DNA of 64,000 nt from Halobacillus alkaliphilus. Lineage in GTDB: Bacteria; Bacillota; Bacilli; Bacillales; Halobacillaceae. The notes beneath the pieces are model-generated. The model was not told the DNA's origin, ran no database searches, and saw nothing but the letters and a program-made list of their open reading frames with translations. Below are positions 1-10,307 of the stretch, piece by piece (position 1 is the stretch's first letter; each line of letters opens with the position of its first letter). A program made the translations under genes and the position numbers. The stretch covers positions 15,396 to 79,395 of the forward strand of contig NZ_FOOG01000013.1 in NCBI RefSeq assembly GCF_900113125.1, read 5' to 3'.

Positions 1-2729
<2,729 letters not shown>

Positions 2730-2750
2730 GTGTTAACCCTCCTATCTTAG

Positions 2751-3536
2751 TTACGCTTTTTGACCGATTGTTTCGTCTTCGATTCCCAATTCTTGCTTAA
2801 TCCAGTCGTAACCTTCTTCTTCAAGACGTTGGGAAAGCTCAGGTCCGCCTGATTTAACTACGCGGCCTTGCATCATTACGTGAACTTTATCAGGAGTAAT
2901 GTAGTTTAGAAGACGCTGATAGTGAGTAATGATTAAGCAGCCAAATGCATCATTACGCATTTCATTGATACCCTTAGCTACGACTTTAAGAGCATCGATG
3001 TCAAGACCAGAATCGATTTCATCAAGAATTGCAATAGCTGGCTGAATCATCATTAGCTGAAGAATTTCATTACGTTTTTTCTCGCCACCTGAGAATCCTT
3101 CGTTTAGATAACGCTGAGCCATATTCTTATCCATATCCAATGTTTCCATTTTAGAGTCCATGTCTTTAATGAACTTCATAAGGGAAATTTCGTCGCCTTC
3201 CTCACGCTGAGCATTGATAGAAGAACGCAGGAAATCGGAATTAGTTACACCGCTGATTTCACTAGGATACTGCATAGCAAGGAAAAGTCCTGCCTGCGCA
3301 CGCTCATCCACTTCCATTTCAAGGACATTTTCACCGTCTAATAAGATTTCACCTTGAGTTACTTCATATTTAGGGTGGCCCATAATAGCGGAGGCTAGAG
3401 TAGATTTACCTGTTCCGTTTGGTCCCATAACCGCGTGAAATTCACCGCCGTTAATTGTAAGATTTACACCTTTAAGTATTTCTAGACCTTCGATTTCCAC
3501 ATGAAGATCTTTAATTTCTAAAGTTGATCCTGCCAT
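2751..3536 (-). CDS. sufC: Fe-S cluster assembly ATPase SufC
   Basis: A 261-residue ABC-type ATPase. Walker A is GPNGTGKST near residue 38, the signature is FSGGEKKRNE near 148, and Walker B is AILDEIDSGLD near 170. SufC powers conformational change of the SufBD scaffold and is cytosolic rather than a membrane transporter. It is the first gene of the suf operon on the minus strand, with a GGAGG site before the ATG. Upstream (3537-3620) is the presumed promoter, with a pair of TGAGAAT direct repeats described separately. Confidence 0.96.
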   Translation of the reverse strand: MAGSTLEIKDLHVEIEGLEILKGVNLTINGGEFHAVMGPNGTGKSTLASAIMGHPKYEVTQGEILLDGENVLEMEVDERAQAGLFLAMQYPSEISGVTNSDFLRSSINAQREEGDEISLMKFIKDMDSKMETLDMDKNMAQRYLNEGFSGGEKKRNEILQLMMIQPAIAILDEIDSGLDIDALKVVAKGINEMRNDAFGCLIITHYQRLLNYITPDKVHVMMQGRVVKSGGPELSQRLEEEGYDWIKQELGIEDETIGQKA

Positions 3537-3597
3537 AATTAATACCTCCAGTATCTATAGTAATGGAATGGGTTTATTTATTTTAGATAGTAGAACC

Positions 3598-3615
3598 ATT
3601 CTCAATTTATTCTCA
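3598..3615 (-). promoter_or_regulatory. Direct repeat TGAGAAT-N4-TGAGAAT upstream of sufC
   Basis: Read on the minus strand, two identical TGAGAAT heptamers separated by four bases lie about 65 bases before the sufC start, just downstream of a TATAAT-like hexamer. They resemble half-sites of Fur/PerR-type operators, but the direct (not inverted) arrangement does not match a canonical box. Regulatory role is inferred from position only. Confidence 0.3.
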
Positions 3616-3734
3616 TTATAATCTTATATCATTTAGAAAGTGATATCAACTTTTTCCTCCTGATGGAAATAAGCCGATTTTCTAACAATTTACGAGTAAA
3701 ATTCCTCTGTTTCTACATTATTATAACATGAAAA

Positions 3735-3761
3735 AATCAGGTGACTAAAGATCACCTGATT
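3735..3761 (-). terminator. Rho-independent terminator after the small gene at 3773
   Basis: A 10-bp stem (AATCAGGTGA / TCACCTGATT) around a 7-base loop is followed on the minus strand by a run of T residues. It lies 11 bases after the stop of the small reading frame at 3773, which supports that frame being the end of a transcription unit distinct from suf. Confidence 0.8.
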
Positions 3762-3772
3762 CTATGCTTAAG

Positions 3773-3961
3773 TTATCTATGCAATTGACGATCTAGTTGA
3801 GCAAACATCTTCTGACCTTGTTCAAATTCTTTCTGGCGTTTTTCTTCTACTTTCAAGCGTGTATCCAACTTGCTGCTGTACTCGGCATAACTCAGATTAT
3901 GAGCCTGATGCATGGCTTTTTCCATTTCAGCAGTGTAATTTAAATGCAGTTGGTCACTAAT
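3773..3961 (-). CDS. Small charged protein of unknown function, start uncertain
   Basis: An open frame of about 50-62 codons encoding a hydrophilic, probably helical peptide rich in Glu, Lys and Gln that ends in ...AQLDRQLHR. An in-frame TGA closes the frame upstream. The only ATG inside (start 3925) lacks a ribosome site, whereas a good AAAGGG lies 10 bases before an in-frame ATT codon at 3959-3961, given here as the tentative start. A clear terminator follows the stop. I do not recognise the family. If real it may use an ATT start (as infC does in many bacteria); the alternative is the 50-residue ATG version. Confidence 0.5.
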   Translation of the reverse strand: MSDQLHLNYTAEMEKAMHQAHNLSYAEYSSKLDTRLKVEEKRQKEFEQGQKMFAQLDRQLHR

Positions 3962-4140
3962 AACGAATCAACCCTTTCAGATTATTTACACAATTCAGAG
4001 TACCACAAATCTTTACCCCTGCACAATCAGGGATAAACCTTGAAATATCTGATTTTAATTGATTATTTTAGATGAAAGCGTTTGATTCGACCAGTACATT
4101 TGAATACATCTGTTTTCCTCTAATTTTCTAACTATTCAGA

Positions 4141-4506
4141 CTAATTGACACTGGAATTTAAATCCAAATACGCATCCTGAACCAATGTTACAGCCTGGCT
4201 CAAAGCCGCGCCTCCGCCAAAGGCAGCCGCTACCCCACAAGCCTCCAGAATTTCCTTTTCTGTTGCACCCTGATCAACACAACCTTTTGTGTGGTAAATC
4301 ATACAATATTCATCTTGAGCGACTATGCTTATTCCTAGTGCCATCAATTGTTTCTGCTTTTTGGAGAGTTCGCCTTCTTTAAAACACGCTTCTGTAAATT
4401 CACTGAATTGATGAGCTACTTCTGGCATTTTCTCAGTAAAATCACCCAAACCTTCTTTATAATCATGTAAATACGTCTGTGTCCAATTCATTTGTTGTTC
4501 TTGCAT
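4141..4506 (-). CDS. yurZ: Carboxymuconolactone decarboxylase/AhpD-family protein (YurZ-like)
   Basis: A 121-residue protein of the CMD/AhpD fold: an all-helical domain with the active-site region [11 protein letters not shown] around residues 65-75 and the ...[18 protein letters not shown]... helix after it. The AhpD pattern ExxCxxC..H appears altered: the second Cys of the CxxC pair is Tyr, with the next Cys four residues later. Placement between the suf and met genes equals B. subtilis yurZ, so the symbol is by synteny and fold. Substrate unknown; a redox or detoxification role is plausible. Confidence 0.8.
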   Translation of the reverse strand: MQEQQMNWTQTYLHDYKEGLGDFTEKMPEVAHQFSEFTEACFKEGELSKKQKQLMALGISIVAQDEYCMIYHTKGCVDQGATEKEILEACGVAAAFGGGAALSQAVTLVQDAYLDLNSSVN

Positions 4507-4530
4507 CGCATTCTAACCTCCCAATAAAAA

Positions 4531-4566
4531 TAAGTGACTGCGGTTAGTATAAACCGCAGTCACTTA
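4531..4566 (-). terminator. Terminator of the metNPQ operon
   Basis: A 14-bp stem (AAGTGACTGCGGTT and its complement) with a short loop lies directly after the metQ stop. On the minus strand it is followed by TTATTTTTATT. Confidence 0.85.
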
Positions 4567-4575
4567 TCTTATCCG

Positions 4576-5448
4576 TTATTCAGCGCTGCCATCTACAGGT
4601 ACAACAGCTCCATTATATTCTTCCTTCATGAACGTTTGAATTTCTTCTGAACGTAACACTTCTACTAAAGTTTGCAAAGCTTCAGAATCTTCATCTTTAC
4701 TCTGAGCTGCAATCACATTTACATAAGGAGATTCAGAACCTTCAAGGATCAATGAATCCTCACTTGGATTCAAGTCAGCTTCAATCGCGTAGTTTGTATT
4801 AATGGCTATTAAAGCATCTTCTTCTCGTTTGTAGATCTCAGGTAATGTCGCTGCATCTACACCAGAGTCAAATTGAAGATTTTTTGGGTTTTCAACAATA
4901 TCGTCTACTGTAGCATCTACCTTATCTACGCTTTCATCTAATTTCACCAGTCCTTCACGTTCAAGAAGAGAAAGAATTCTTCCATGGTCAGCTACTGAAC
5001 GGCTCATCACCAGGGTAGTACCTTCTGGAACTTCATCAACGCTTGAGATGTTTTGAGAGTAGATACCCATAGGTTCAATGTGAATACCGCCAAGATTTAC
5101 AAAGTCATAATCATTTTCTTGCATTTGTGTTTCTAAATAAGGGATGTGCTGGAAATAGTTTGCATCAATTCTTCCTTCAGCTAAGTCCTGGTTAGGAAGC
5201 ACATAATCTTGATATTCTTCAATGGTCAGCGTAATTCCCTGCTCTTCAAGTAATGGTTTAGCTTCTTGAAGTACTTCTGCGTGTGGGACACTTGTAGCTC
5301 CAACAGCTATTTCAGTAGTTCCCTCTTCAGAACTGCCGTCGCCGCTGCTGCTATCTTCAGAACCGGAGTTGCCTTCATCAGATGAACCGCATGCTGATAA
5401 AAGGATGATTAATAATAAAGTAAAAATACCGAGTGTAATTTTTTTCAT
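4576..5448 (-). CDS. metQ: Methionine ABC transporter substrate-binding lipoprotein MetQ
   Basis: A 290-residue NlpA/MetQ-family binding lipoprotein. The signal peptide ends in the lipobox LSAC (Cys20), followed by an acidic, Ser/Gly-rich linker and the binding domain beginning near residue 46 (EIAVGATSVPHAEVL, the usual start of MetQ domains). It captures D- and L-methionine outside the membrane and passes it to MetP and MetN. Last gene of metN-metP-metQ and closed by a terminator. Expression should be controlled by the SAM riboswitches upstream of metN. Confidence 0.94.
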   Translation of the reverse strand: MKKITLGIFTLLLIILLSACGSSDEGNSGSEDSSSGDGSSEEGTTEIAVGATSVPHAEVLQEAKPLLEEQGITLTIEEYQDYVLPNQDLAEGRIDANYFQHIPYLETQMQENDYDFVNLGGIHIEPMGIYSQNISSVDEVPEGTTLVMSRSVADHGRILSLLEREGLVKLDESVDKVDATVDDIVENPKNLQFDSGVDAATLPEIYKREEDALIAINTNYAIEADLNPSEDSLILEGSESPYVNVIAAQSKDEDSEALQTLVEVLRSEEIQTFMKEEYNGAVVPVDGSAE

Positions 5449-5483
5449 GAATACTCTCTCCTTTTTATATAATTTAAATTTTT

Positions 5484-6152
5484 TTATCTTTTATCCAATT
5501 TTCTCGAAACGAAGTCCCCGATAAATTGGAAAATGAAAACAATAATCACAATGAGAATCGTGCAAATAAAGACAACATCAAAGTCGCTTCGCTGAAAGCC
5601 GTAGAAATAGGCAAAGTCACCTAATCCACCGGCACCGATCGCTCCCGCCACCGCAGTATATCCGATTAAAGCAATAGCTGTAACGGTAATCCCGGAAACC
5701 AGAGCTGGCATAGACTCTGGGAGCAGCACCTTAAAAATCAAGGTAGAAGATTTAGAACCCATCGATTTAGCAGCTTCAATGACCCCTTTATCTACTTCTT
5801 TCAATGCAATCTCAACAAGCCTTGCATAAAATGGTGCGCCACCTATAATTAACGCAGGGAGTGCCGCTTTAGGGCCTCGAATAGTGCCAATGAGAAAATC
5901 CGTAAATGGGAATAATAACAGAATTAAAATGATAAAGGGTATAGCCCTGAATATATTAACAACTGAAGCTGTTATCCAGTTTAATATCTTGTTATGCCAC
6001 AGGCCCCCAGGACCTGACAAGTATAGAAGCAAACCTAACAGTAAGCCTAAAATAAACGTACCTGCTACAGAGATAAGCGTCATGTAGAGCGTTTCATTAG
6101 TAGCTGTTATCAAATCATCCATAGTGACATTCGGAAAAAATTGATTAATCAT
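5484..6152 (-). CDS. metP: Methionine ABC transporter permease MetP (MetI)
   Basis: A 222-residue inner-membrane permease with about five hydrophobic segments and the EAA-type loop VEIALKEVDKGVIEAAKSMG (residues about 112-132) that contacts the ATPase. Typical length for the D-methionine permease MetI/MetP. The start overlaps the 3' end of metN by 8 bases, so the two are translationally coupled. Confidence 0.95.
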   Translation of the reverse strand: MINQFFPNVTMDDLITATNETLYMTLISVAGTFILGLLLGLLLYLSGPGGLWHNKILNWITASVVNIFRAIPFIILILLLFPFTDFLIGTIRGPKAALPALIIGGAPFYARLVEIALKEVDKGVIEAAKSMGSKSSTLIFKVLLPESMPALVSGITVTAIALIGYTAVAGAIGAGGLGDFAYFYGFQRSDFDVVFICTILIVIIVFIFQFIGDFVSRKLDKR

Positions 6153-7170
6153 CTGGACTCACCTCCACTTCTACAGAGGTAGATTGAATATATTCAATCG
6201 CACGAGTGATTTCTTCTTTTTCGCCAAGGAACTGAACGAACATCGTTCCATAAGCACCCTTTTGGGTTTGGGTGATCTTTCCGTGCAATATGTTTACATC
6301 TAGCACAAACTTTCTGGACACTTCACTGATTAAAGCCTGATTGGTGTTCTCACCTACGAAGTGCAGACGAAGAATTTCTCCAGTTTTATAGGTATCTTTT
6401 ATGAGTTGAAGTGAATGTTCCCGTTCAGGGTCTCCCATTACCTGATCCACAAACTTCTTGGTAACCTTCTCTTTTGGATAAAGGAAAACATCAAGCACGT
6501 CTCCCTGTTCCACAATTTTACCTTGCTCCATAACGGCTACCTGATGGCAGATCTTTCGGATCACATGCATTTCATGGGTGATGAGTACAATTGTCAGTCC
6601 AAGCTTCTCGTTAATGTCTACTAAGAGATCAAGAATGGAATCCGTTGTCTCCGGGTCAAGTGCTGACGTCGCTTCATCACAAAGAAGAACTTTCGGTTTA
6701 TTCGCTAACGCACGAGCTATTCCTACTCTTTGTTTCTGTCCGCCGCTTAACTGAGACGGATAAGAATTGCCTCGTCCACTAAGGCCTACCAGGTCTATTA
6801 ATTCATTCACACGTTTGGTTCTTTCGCTTTTAGGTACGCCAGCTATTTCAAGCGGAAAAGCGATATTATCGTGTACGGTTCGAGACCACAAAAGATTAAA
6901 ATGCTGAAAAATCATACCAATCTCCTGACGGGCCTCCCGCAGCTTCCCTTTGTTTAAAGAAGTTAATTCTTGATCATCAATAGTGACCTTGCCGTCCGTT
7001 GGATCTTCCAGGCGGTTTAGCAGCCTTATAAACGTACTTTTTCCAGCACCGCTATAACCAATGACCCCGTAAATCTCACCTTTTTTTATTTGTAGGCTAA
7101 GATCGTCGACGGCACGGACCTCCTGGTGTTTTGTACGAAAGACTTTTGATAAGCCTTTAATTGAAATCAT
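6145..7170 (-). CDS. metN: Methionine ABC transporter ATPase MetN
   Basis: A 341-residue ATPase with Walker A GYSGAGKST near residue 37, signature LSGGQKQRVGIARAL near 141, and Walker B KVLLCDEATSALD near 158. The last 80 or so residues form the NIL (ACT-like) domain that in MetN homologues binds methionine and causes transinhibition. First gene of metNPQ, with a GGAGGGAAG ribosome site. Two S-box leaders lie upstream, so repression by S-adenosylmethionine through transcription termination is expected. Confidence 0.97.
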   Translation of the reverse strand: MISIKGLSKVFRTKHQEVRAVDDLSLQIKKGEIYGVIGYSGAGKSTFIRLLNRLEDPTDGKVTIDDQELTSLNKGKLREARQEIGMIFQHFNLLWSRTVHDNIAFPLEIAGVPKSERTKRVNELIDLVGLSGRGNSYPSQLSGGQKQRVGIARALANKPKVLLCDEATSALDPETTDSILDLLVDINEKLGLTIVLITHEMHVIRKICHQVAVMEQGKIVEQGDVLDVFLYPKEKVTKKFVDQVMGDPEREHSLQLIKDTYKTGEILRLHFVGENTNQALISEVSRKFVLDVNILHGKITQTQKGAYGTMFVQFLGEKEEITRAIEYIQSTSVEVEVSPDD

Positions 7171-7186
7171 GTCGTCTTCCCTCCAA

Positions 7187-7353
7187 TAAAAAAACCTCTC
7201 TGCTTGAGAACAGAAAGGTTAGCGTAACAATCTTTATCTGTTCTCTCATCTTTACAAGGAATTACCTTGCAGGAATTGGCACCTTGCCAAGTCTTAGCTT
7301 GCCGGTTGCCGGGCATCAAAGGGCCAGTCCCTCCGCCTCTCTGGATAAGAGAT
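7187..7353 (-). promoter_or_regulatory. SAM-I riboswitch (S-box) 1, proximal to metN, with terminator
   Basis: Minus strand. The S-box core is intact: GCGGAGGGACTGGCCC, GATGCCCGGCAACC and GGTGCCAATTCCTGC in the proper order. The P1 arms (TCTCTTATC / GATGAGAGA) enclose the aptamer at about 7243-7353. A terminator hairpin with arms around AACCTTTCTG / CAGAGAGGTT and a T run follows at 7187-7222, 17 bases before the metN start. SAM binding should favour termination. Confidence 0.96.
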
Positions 7354-7405
7354 TTTATTATATTAATTTATTATCACTTTAATACGTGTACGTACTATAA
7401 AAAGG

Positions 7406-7434
7406 ATTCTAGCATTGTTAGAATTTCGTGTCAA
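7406..7434 (-). promoter_or_regulatory. Sigma-A promoter for S-box 1/metNPQ
   Basis: On the minus strand: perfect TTGACA, 17-base spacer, TAGAAT. It lies between the two S-box units, about 50 bases upstream of the proximal aptamer, so the proximal leader can be transcribed independently of the distal one. Confidence 0.8.
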
Positions 7435-7464
7435 CTTGATAATATTCCTTTAAATTCGACAAAA

Positions 7465-7622
7465 TAAAAACTCTTCCCTATTTAGAAGAGTTCGTTTAAA
7501 ACGCTCTTCTCATCTACCAAAGTAAAATACTTTGCAGGAATTAGCACCGTGTTCATCTGCATGAACCGGTTGCCGGGCATCAAAGGGCCAGTCCCTCCGC
7601 CTCTCTGGATAAGTGAAGATGT
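7465..7622 (-). promoter_or_regulatory. SAM-I riboswitch (S-box) 2, distal, with its own terminator
   Basis: A second complete S-box on the minus strand. The core is again intact (GCGGAGGGACTGGCCC, GATGCCCGGCAACC, GGTGCTAATTCCTGC); the P3/P4 stems differ from those of unit 1. Its own terminator (AACTCTTC / GAAGAGTT plus TTTTATTTT) is at 7465-7492. No coding sequence separates it from unit 1, so both serve the same operon. Confidence 0.94.
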
Positions 7623-7641
7623 CGCTATTAAATTAATAATT

Positions 7642-7671
7642 ATGTTAGCATGGGGCTACAAATTAAGTCAA
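7642..7671 (-). promoter_or_regulatory. Sigma-A-like promoter for the distal S-box
   Basis: Minus strand: TTGACT, 18-base spacer, TAACAT, ending about 20 bases before the distal aptamer. The spacing to the P1 stem fits a transcription start at the 5' edge of the riboswitch. Confidence 0.6.
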
Positions 7672-7690
7672 CAATTAAGGAGTGGTTACG

Positions 7691-8107
7691 TTGAGGAATG
7701 CGCCAAGTTTCGAACTTCCGTATATAAATAAGGAAGGAACTTATAATATTAAAGAGGATCTGGGAAAAGTCATAGTGCTTACTTTTTGGACCTCGTGGTG
7801 CCCTGATAGCGGGAAAGATTTACCTAAAAAAGAACAACTTTATAAAACAATGGATCATGAGAAAGTAAAAATGATAACTATTAATGTATCAGGACGTGAA
7901 CGGAGCGAAGCTGAGGCAGAAGAATATGCGGCAAAGTTTTTATCTCAGCCAGCCCTTAAAGACCAAGGACGAACAATTTACGATTTGTATAACAGCGACG
8001 GGGTCCCGACTACTGTTTTAATTAATAAGGATGGTTTTATTCATTCACAATTCGGGGATAAGGCAGATTTCTTATCCGTTGTAGAATCTCTCGGTGAACT
8101 TATCTAG
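7691..8107 (+). CDS. TlpA/ResA-like thioredoxin-fold protein, monothiol
   Basis: A 138-residue thioredoxin-fold protein of the AhpC/TSA-TlpA type with no signal peptide or membrane anchor, so probably cytosolic. The active-site region is FWTSWCPDS: Cys37 is present but the resolving Cys is replaced by Ser40, and the cis-Pro loop GVPTTVLI follows later. A GTG at 7682 would also open the frame, but AAGGAG at 7677-7682 sits 8 bases before the TTG at 7691, so TTG is the better start. It is divergent from the met leader, and its promoter must lie close to or inside the antisense of the S-box. Confidence 0.8.
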   Translation: MRNAPSFELPYINKEGTYNIKEDLGKVIVLTFWTSWCPDSGKDLPKKEQLYKTMDHEKVKMITINVSGRERSEAEAEEYAAKFLSQPALKDQGRTIYDLYNSDGVPTTVLINKDGFIHSQFGDKADFLSVVESLGELI

Positions 8108-8426
8108 CCAATAATAGAAGGGATTCTATAAATAATATATTCCGGTACGCCCCTTGAACTTTAATTGTGGTTTGGGGAAGAGAAGTTAACTTTTGTTCTC
8201 CCGCAAACAAAGTTTTCATAATACTACTGGAAGATTGCAGGCGAATGTCATTATGCCCATTATCCTGATGATCTGTTTTAAGATGTACACCTGACTGGTC
8301 TATATACATGTAAATTTTAAGACTGCCGACCAGTAGAATTACGTTAAGCGTACGTTCCCGCCAAGTGGGCAAAAGATCAGCTCTCTGGTTCACTTGTTTA
8401 ACCCAATCTTGTATGAATTCCATCAT
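8100..8426 (-). CDS. yusD: YusD-like small protein, possible SCP2-like fold
   Basis: A 108-residue protein whose middle part (NVILLVGSLKIYMYIDQSGVHL) reads like a beta-hairpin pair as seen in SCP2/sterol-carrier folds. No catalytic motif is visible. The symbol rests on length and on position before yusE and yusF, as in B. subtilis, not on a recognised motif. Its 3' end overlaps that of the convergent thioredoxin-like gene by 8 bases. An AGGAGGAG site precedes the start. Function unknown. Confidence 0.6.
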   Translation of the reverse strand: MMEFIQDWVKQVNQRADLLPTWRERTLNVILLVGSLKIYMYIDQSGVHLKTDHQDNGHNDIRLQSSSSIMKTLFAGEQKLTSLPQTTIKVQGAYRNILFIESLLLLAR

Positions 8427-8525
8427 TGTTAACTCCTCCTTTATTTGTTAAATAAATTCTTGATAAGGAGGAGTCATCCCTTCTAAAATAACGAAGAATC
8501 GTTCGTCATTTACCGGGTGATTCAT

Positions 8526-8840
8526 TTATTTTTTTACATATTCAGAAAGTTTATCATACATAAAAGGAACAGAATGAAACGCATAAATTTTCTCTAGAAT
8601 TTCTCCATGATGGGTTATAAGAAGACAGGGCACGCTTTTAATTTGATACGTTTTCATTAAGTCAGGATGCAGCGAAGCGTTGCATTCTTTAAATAAATCC
8701 CTGTTATATGTGACCTCAATGGTCGTAAGCATTTTTCTAGCCAGATGGCAGGTTCCGCAAAAAGGAGTATGGATGAATGTTAATCCAATGTTTTGTTCTT
8801 CTAACTCATGGCCTGCTGACTTGTTATCTATTTCTTGCAC
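8526..8840 (-). CDS. yusE: Thioredoxin-like protein YusE
   Basis: A 104-residue thioredoxin-fold protein with the dithiol motif FCGTCHLA around residue 29 and the cis-Pro loop SVPCLLITHHGE later. The CGTC motif differs from the canonical CGPC. It is just downstream of yusF (10-base gap) and ahead of yusD on the minus strand, the B. subtilis order. Probably a cytosolic thiol-disulfide exchange protein; its partner is unknown. Confidence 0.8.
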   Translation of the reverse strand: MQEIDNKSAGHELEEQNIGLTFIHTPFCGTCHLARKMLTTIEVTYNRDLFKECNASLHPDLMKTYQIKSVPCLLITHHGEILEKIYAFHSVPFMYDKLSEYVKK

Positions 8841-8850
8841 TATGATCCTC

Positions 8851-9198
8851 CTAAATAAGATAAATGGACTTTACGTTAAAGTGCCTATTTAATAAGGCTC
8901 TAGCTAATTCGGGCTCAGGAGTGGCAGCCACTTCCCGAAATGCTTTATCGATATAGATGTGTACGGCATGCGGCAGTTCTTCTGACAGCTGTTTTCTTAA
9001 TTTATAGCCGGAATCGTCTTCATCGACAAGAATATACACCCTGCGCTCATCAAGATTATAATCGTATATCAGTTCCTCCATCCGTTCAATCCCCAGCGTT
9101 CCATGTGTGCAAATGATCTCTATGTCTTCATCAAGAATTTTCTTGATCTTTCGCTTATCTGTTATTCCCTCAACGATTATAATTCTTTCTCCATCCAT
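8851..9198 (-). CDS. yusF: Toprim-domain protein YusF
   Basis: A 115-residue small Toprim protein, similar in build to RNase M5 and the OLD/primase Toprim domains. Visible motifs: the acidic start IIIVEGITDKRKIKKIL (Glu10) and the DxD region YILVDEDDSGYKLRK near residue 57. Toprim domains bind divalent metal and act on nucleic acid phosphodiester bonds. It lies directly before yusE. Biological role unknown; possibly an RNA-processing nuclease. Confidence 0.82.
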   Translation of the reverse strand: MDGERIIIVEGITDKRKIKKILDEDIEIICTHGTLGIERMEELIYDYNLDERRVYILVDEDDSGYKLRKQLSEELPHAVHIYIDKAFREVAATPEPELARALLNRHFNVKSIYLI

Positions 9199-9222
9199 TT
9201 TCTATCACCCACTATATAGAAA

Positions 9223-9249
9223 CAGACCATGCCAAAGGGGCATGGTCTG
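9223..9249 (-). terminator. Terminator after gcvH
   Basis: An 11-bp perfect stem (CAGACCATGCC / GGCATGGTCTG) with a small loop about 85 bases downstream of the gcvH stop. The T run on the minus strand is short. Confidence 0.6.
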
Positions 9250-9335
9250 AACATGATTAATATGATACACGATCATGTCAGACAAGGATCATATGTAGCC
9301 CTGCCTGTACAATTGCTCATGGTAACTGCTTGACT

Positions 9336-9719
9336 TTAGTCTTCATTAATCATTTCTTCATATTGATCGGATGTCATAAGTTCATCCATTTCAGAAGAAT
9401 CACCTGGTTCCACAATCACCATCCACGCTTTTTCATAAGGGGATTCATTTACGAATTCCGGGCTGTCTTCGAGCTCTTCATTCACTTCTACCACTTTACC
9501 GCTTAAAGGAGCGTACAATTCTGACACTGTTTTCACAGATTCTACGCTGCCAAATGGCTCATCTGCTTCGAGTTCGTCCCCTACTTCAGGAAGCTCTACA
9601 AACACAATATCTCCCAGTTCAGATTGAGCGAACTCTGTAATTCCGATACGGACTTTTCCGCCTTCTTCTTTAACCCATTCGTGTTCTTCAGAGTAACGCA
9701 GATCTTTTGGTACACTCAT
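9336..9719 (-). CDS. gcvH: Glycine cleavage system H protein
   Basis: A 127-residue H protein. The lipoylation loop is [16 protein letters not shown] with the modified Lys near residue 63. GcvH carries the aminomethyl group between the P, T and L proteins; in Firmicutes it is also the lipoyl-relay donor for other 2-oxoacid dehydrogenases. It stands alone without gcvT or gcvP, as in B. subtilis, which suits the relay role. It is strongly acidic, as expected in halotolerant bacteria. Confidence 0.97.
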   Translation of the reverse strand: MSVPKDLRYSEEHEWVKEEGGKVRIGITEFAQSELGDIVFVELPEVGDELEADEPFGSVESVKTVSELYAPLSGKVVEVNEELEDSPEFVNESPYEKAWMVIVEPGDSSEMDELMTSDQYEEMINED

Positions 9720-9800
9720 TTAAATACCTCCATTAAATTAAATATACTTAATAACAATTACAAACATAAAAGCTTGCTGCTTTTATTTCCAATGTTCTGC

Positions 9801-10169
9801 TCACTGTCCCCAAACTTCTTGATAAATTTCAGGTTTAAAACCAACAGTGACTTTGTTTCCATCAGTGGCAATCGGCCTTTTAATTAACATGCCATCTGAA
9901 GCAAGCCATTCAATCATTTCTTCCTGAGTAGCATCCTTCAGTTTTTCCTTCATATTCAATTCTCTATACTTCTTACCACTCGTATTAAAAAACTTACGAG
10001 CAGGTTGATCACTTTGCTGGATTAGTTTTTCCAGCTCATTAGAATTCGGGGTTTCTTCCACGATATGTATGGACGTATAATTTATCCCTTGTTCATCCAG
10101 CCATTGTTTAGCTTTTTTGCAAGTCCCGCATTTGGGGTACCAATAAAAGGTAACCGACATAACTGTCAC
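9801..10169 (-). CDS. yusI: ArsC/Spx-family protein YusI
   Basis: A 122-residue ArsC/Spx-fold protein. The N-terminal redox motif is YPKCGTCKKAKQWL (CxxC near residues 14-17). The later RxxP-type region KRPIATDG (near residue 97) is the usual active-site partner. Position between gcvH and the fad operon matches yusI. Possible reductase or Spx-like regulator, but the RNA polymerase contact Gly of Spx cannot be judged here. An AAGGAG site is visible before the ATG. Confidence 0.83.
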   Translation of the reverse strand: MTVMSVTFYWYPKCGTCKKAKQWLDEQGINYTSIHIVEETPNSNELEKLIQQSDQPARKFFNTSGKKYRELNMKEKLKDATQEEMIEWLASDGMLIKRPIATDGNKVTVGFKPEIYQEVWGQ

Positions 10170-10265
10170 TCCTTACATTTGATATTTTATATTTTACCAT
10201 AATGAAGATATTTATTTCATCGGTTAACCTAATTTAATGGTGATTTCCCTTAAAAGTAAACAAAA

Positions 10266-10294
10266 ACCCCTGCTTTGACGGGCAAAGCAGGGGT
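10266..10294 (-). terminator. Terminator of the fadNAE operon
   Basis: A 12-bp perfect stem (ACCCCTGCTTTG / CAAAGCAGGGGT) followed on the minus strand by a T run, 14 bases after the fadE stop. Confidence 0.9.
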
Positions 10295-10307
10295 ATAATG
10301 AATGAAT

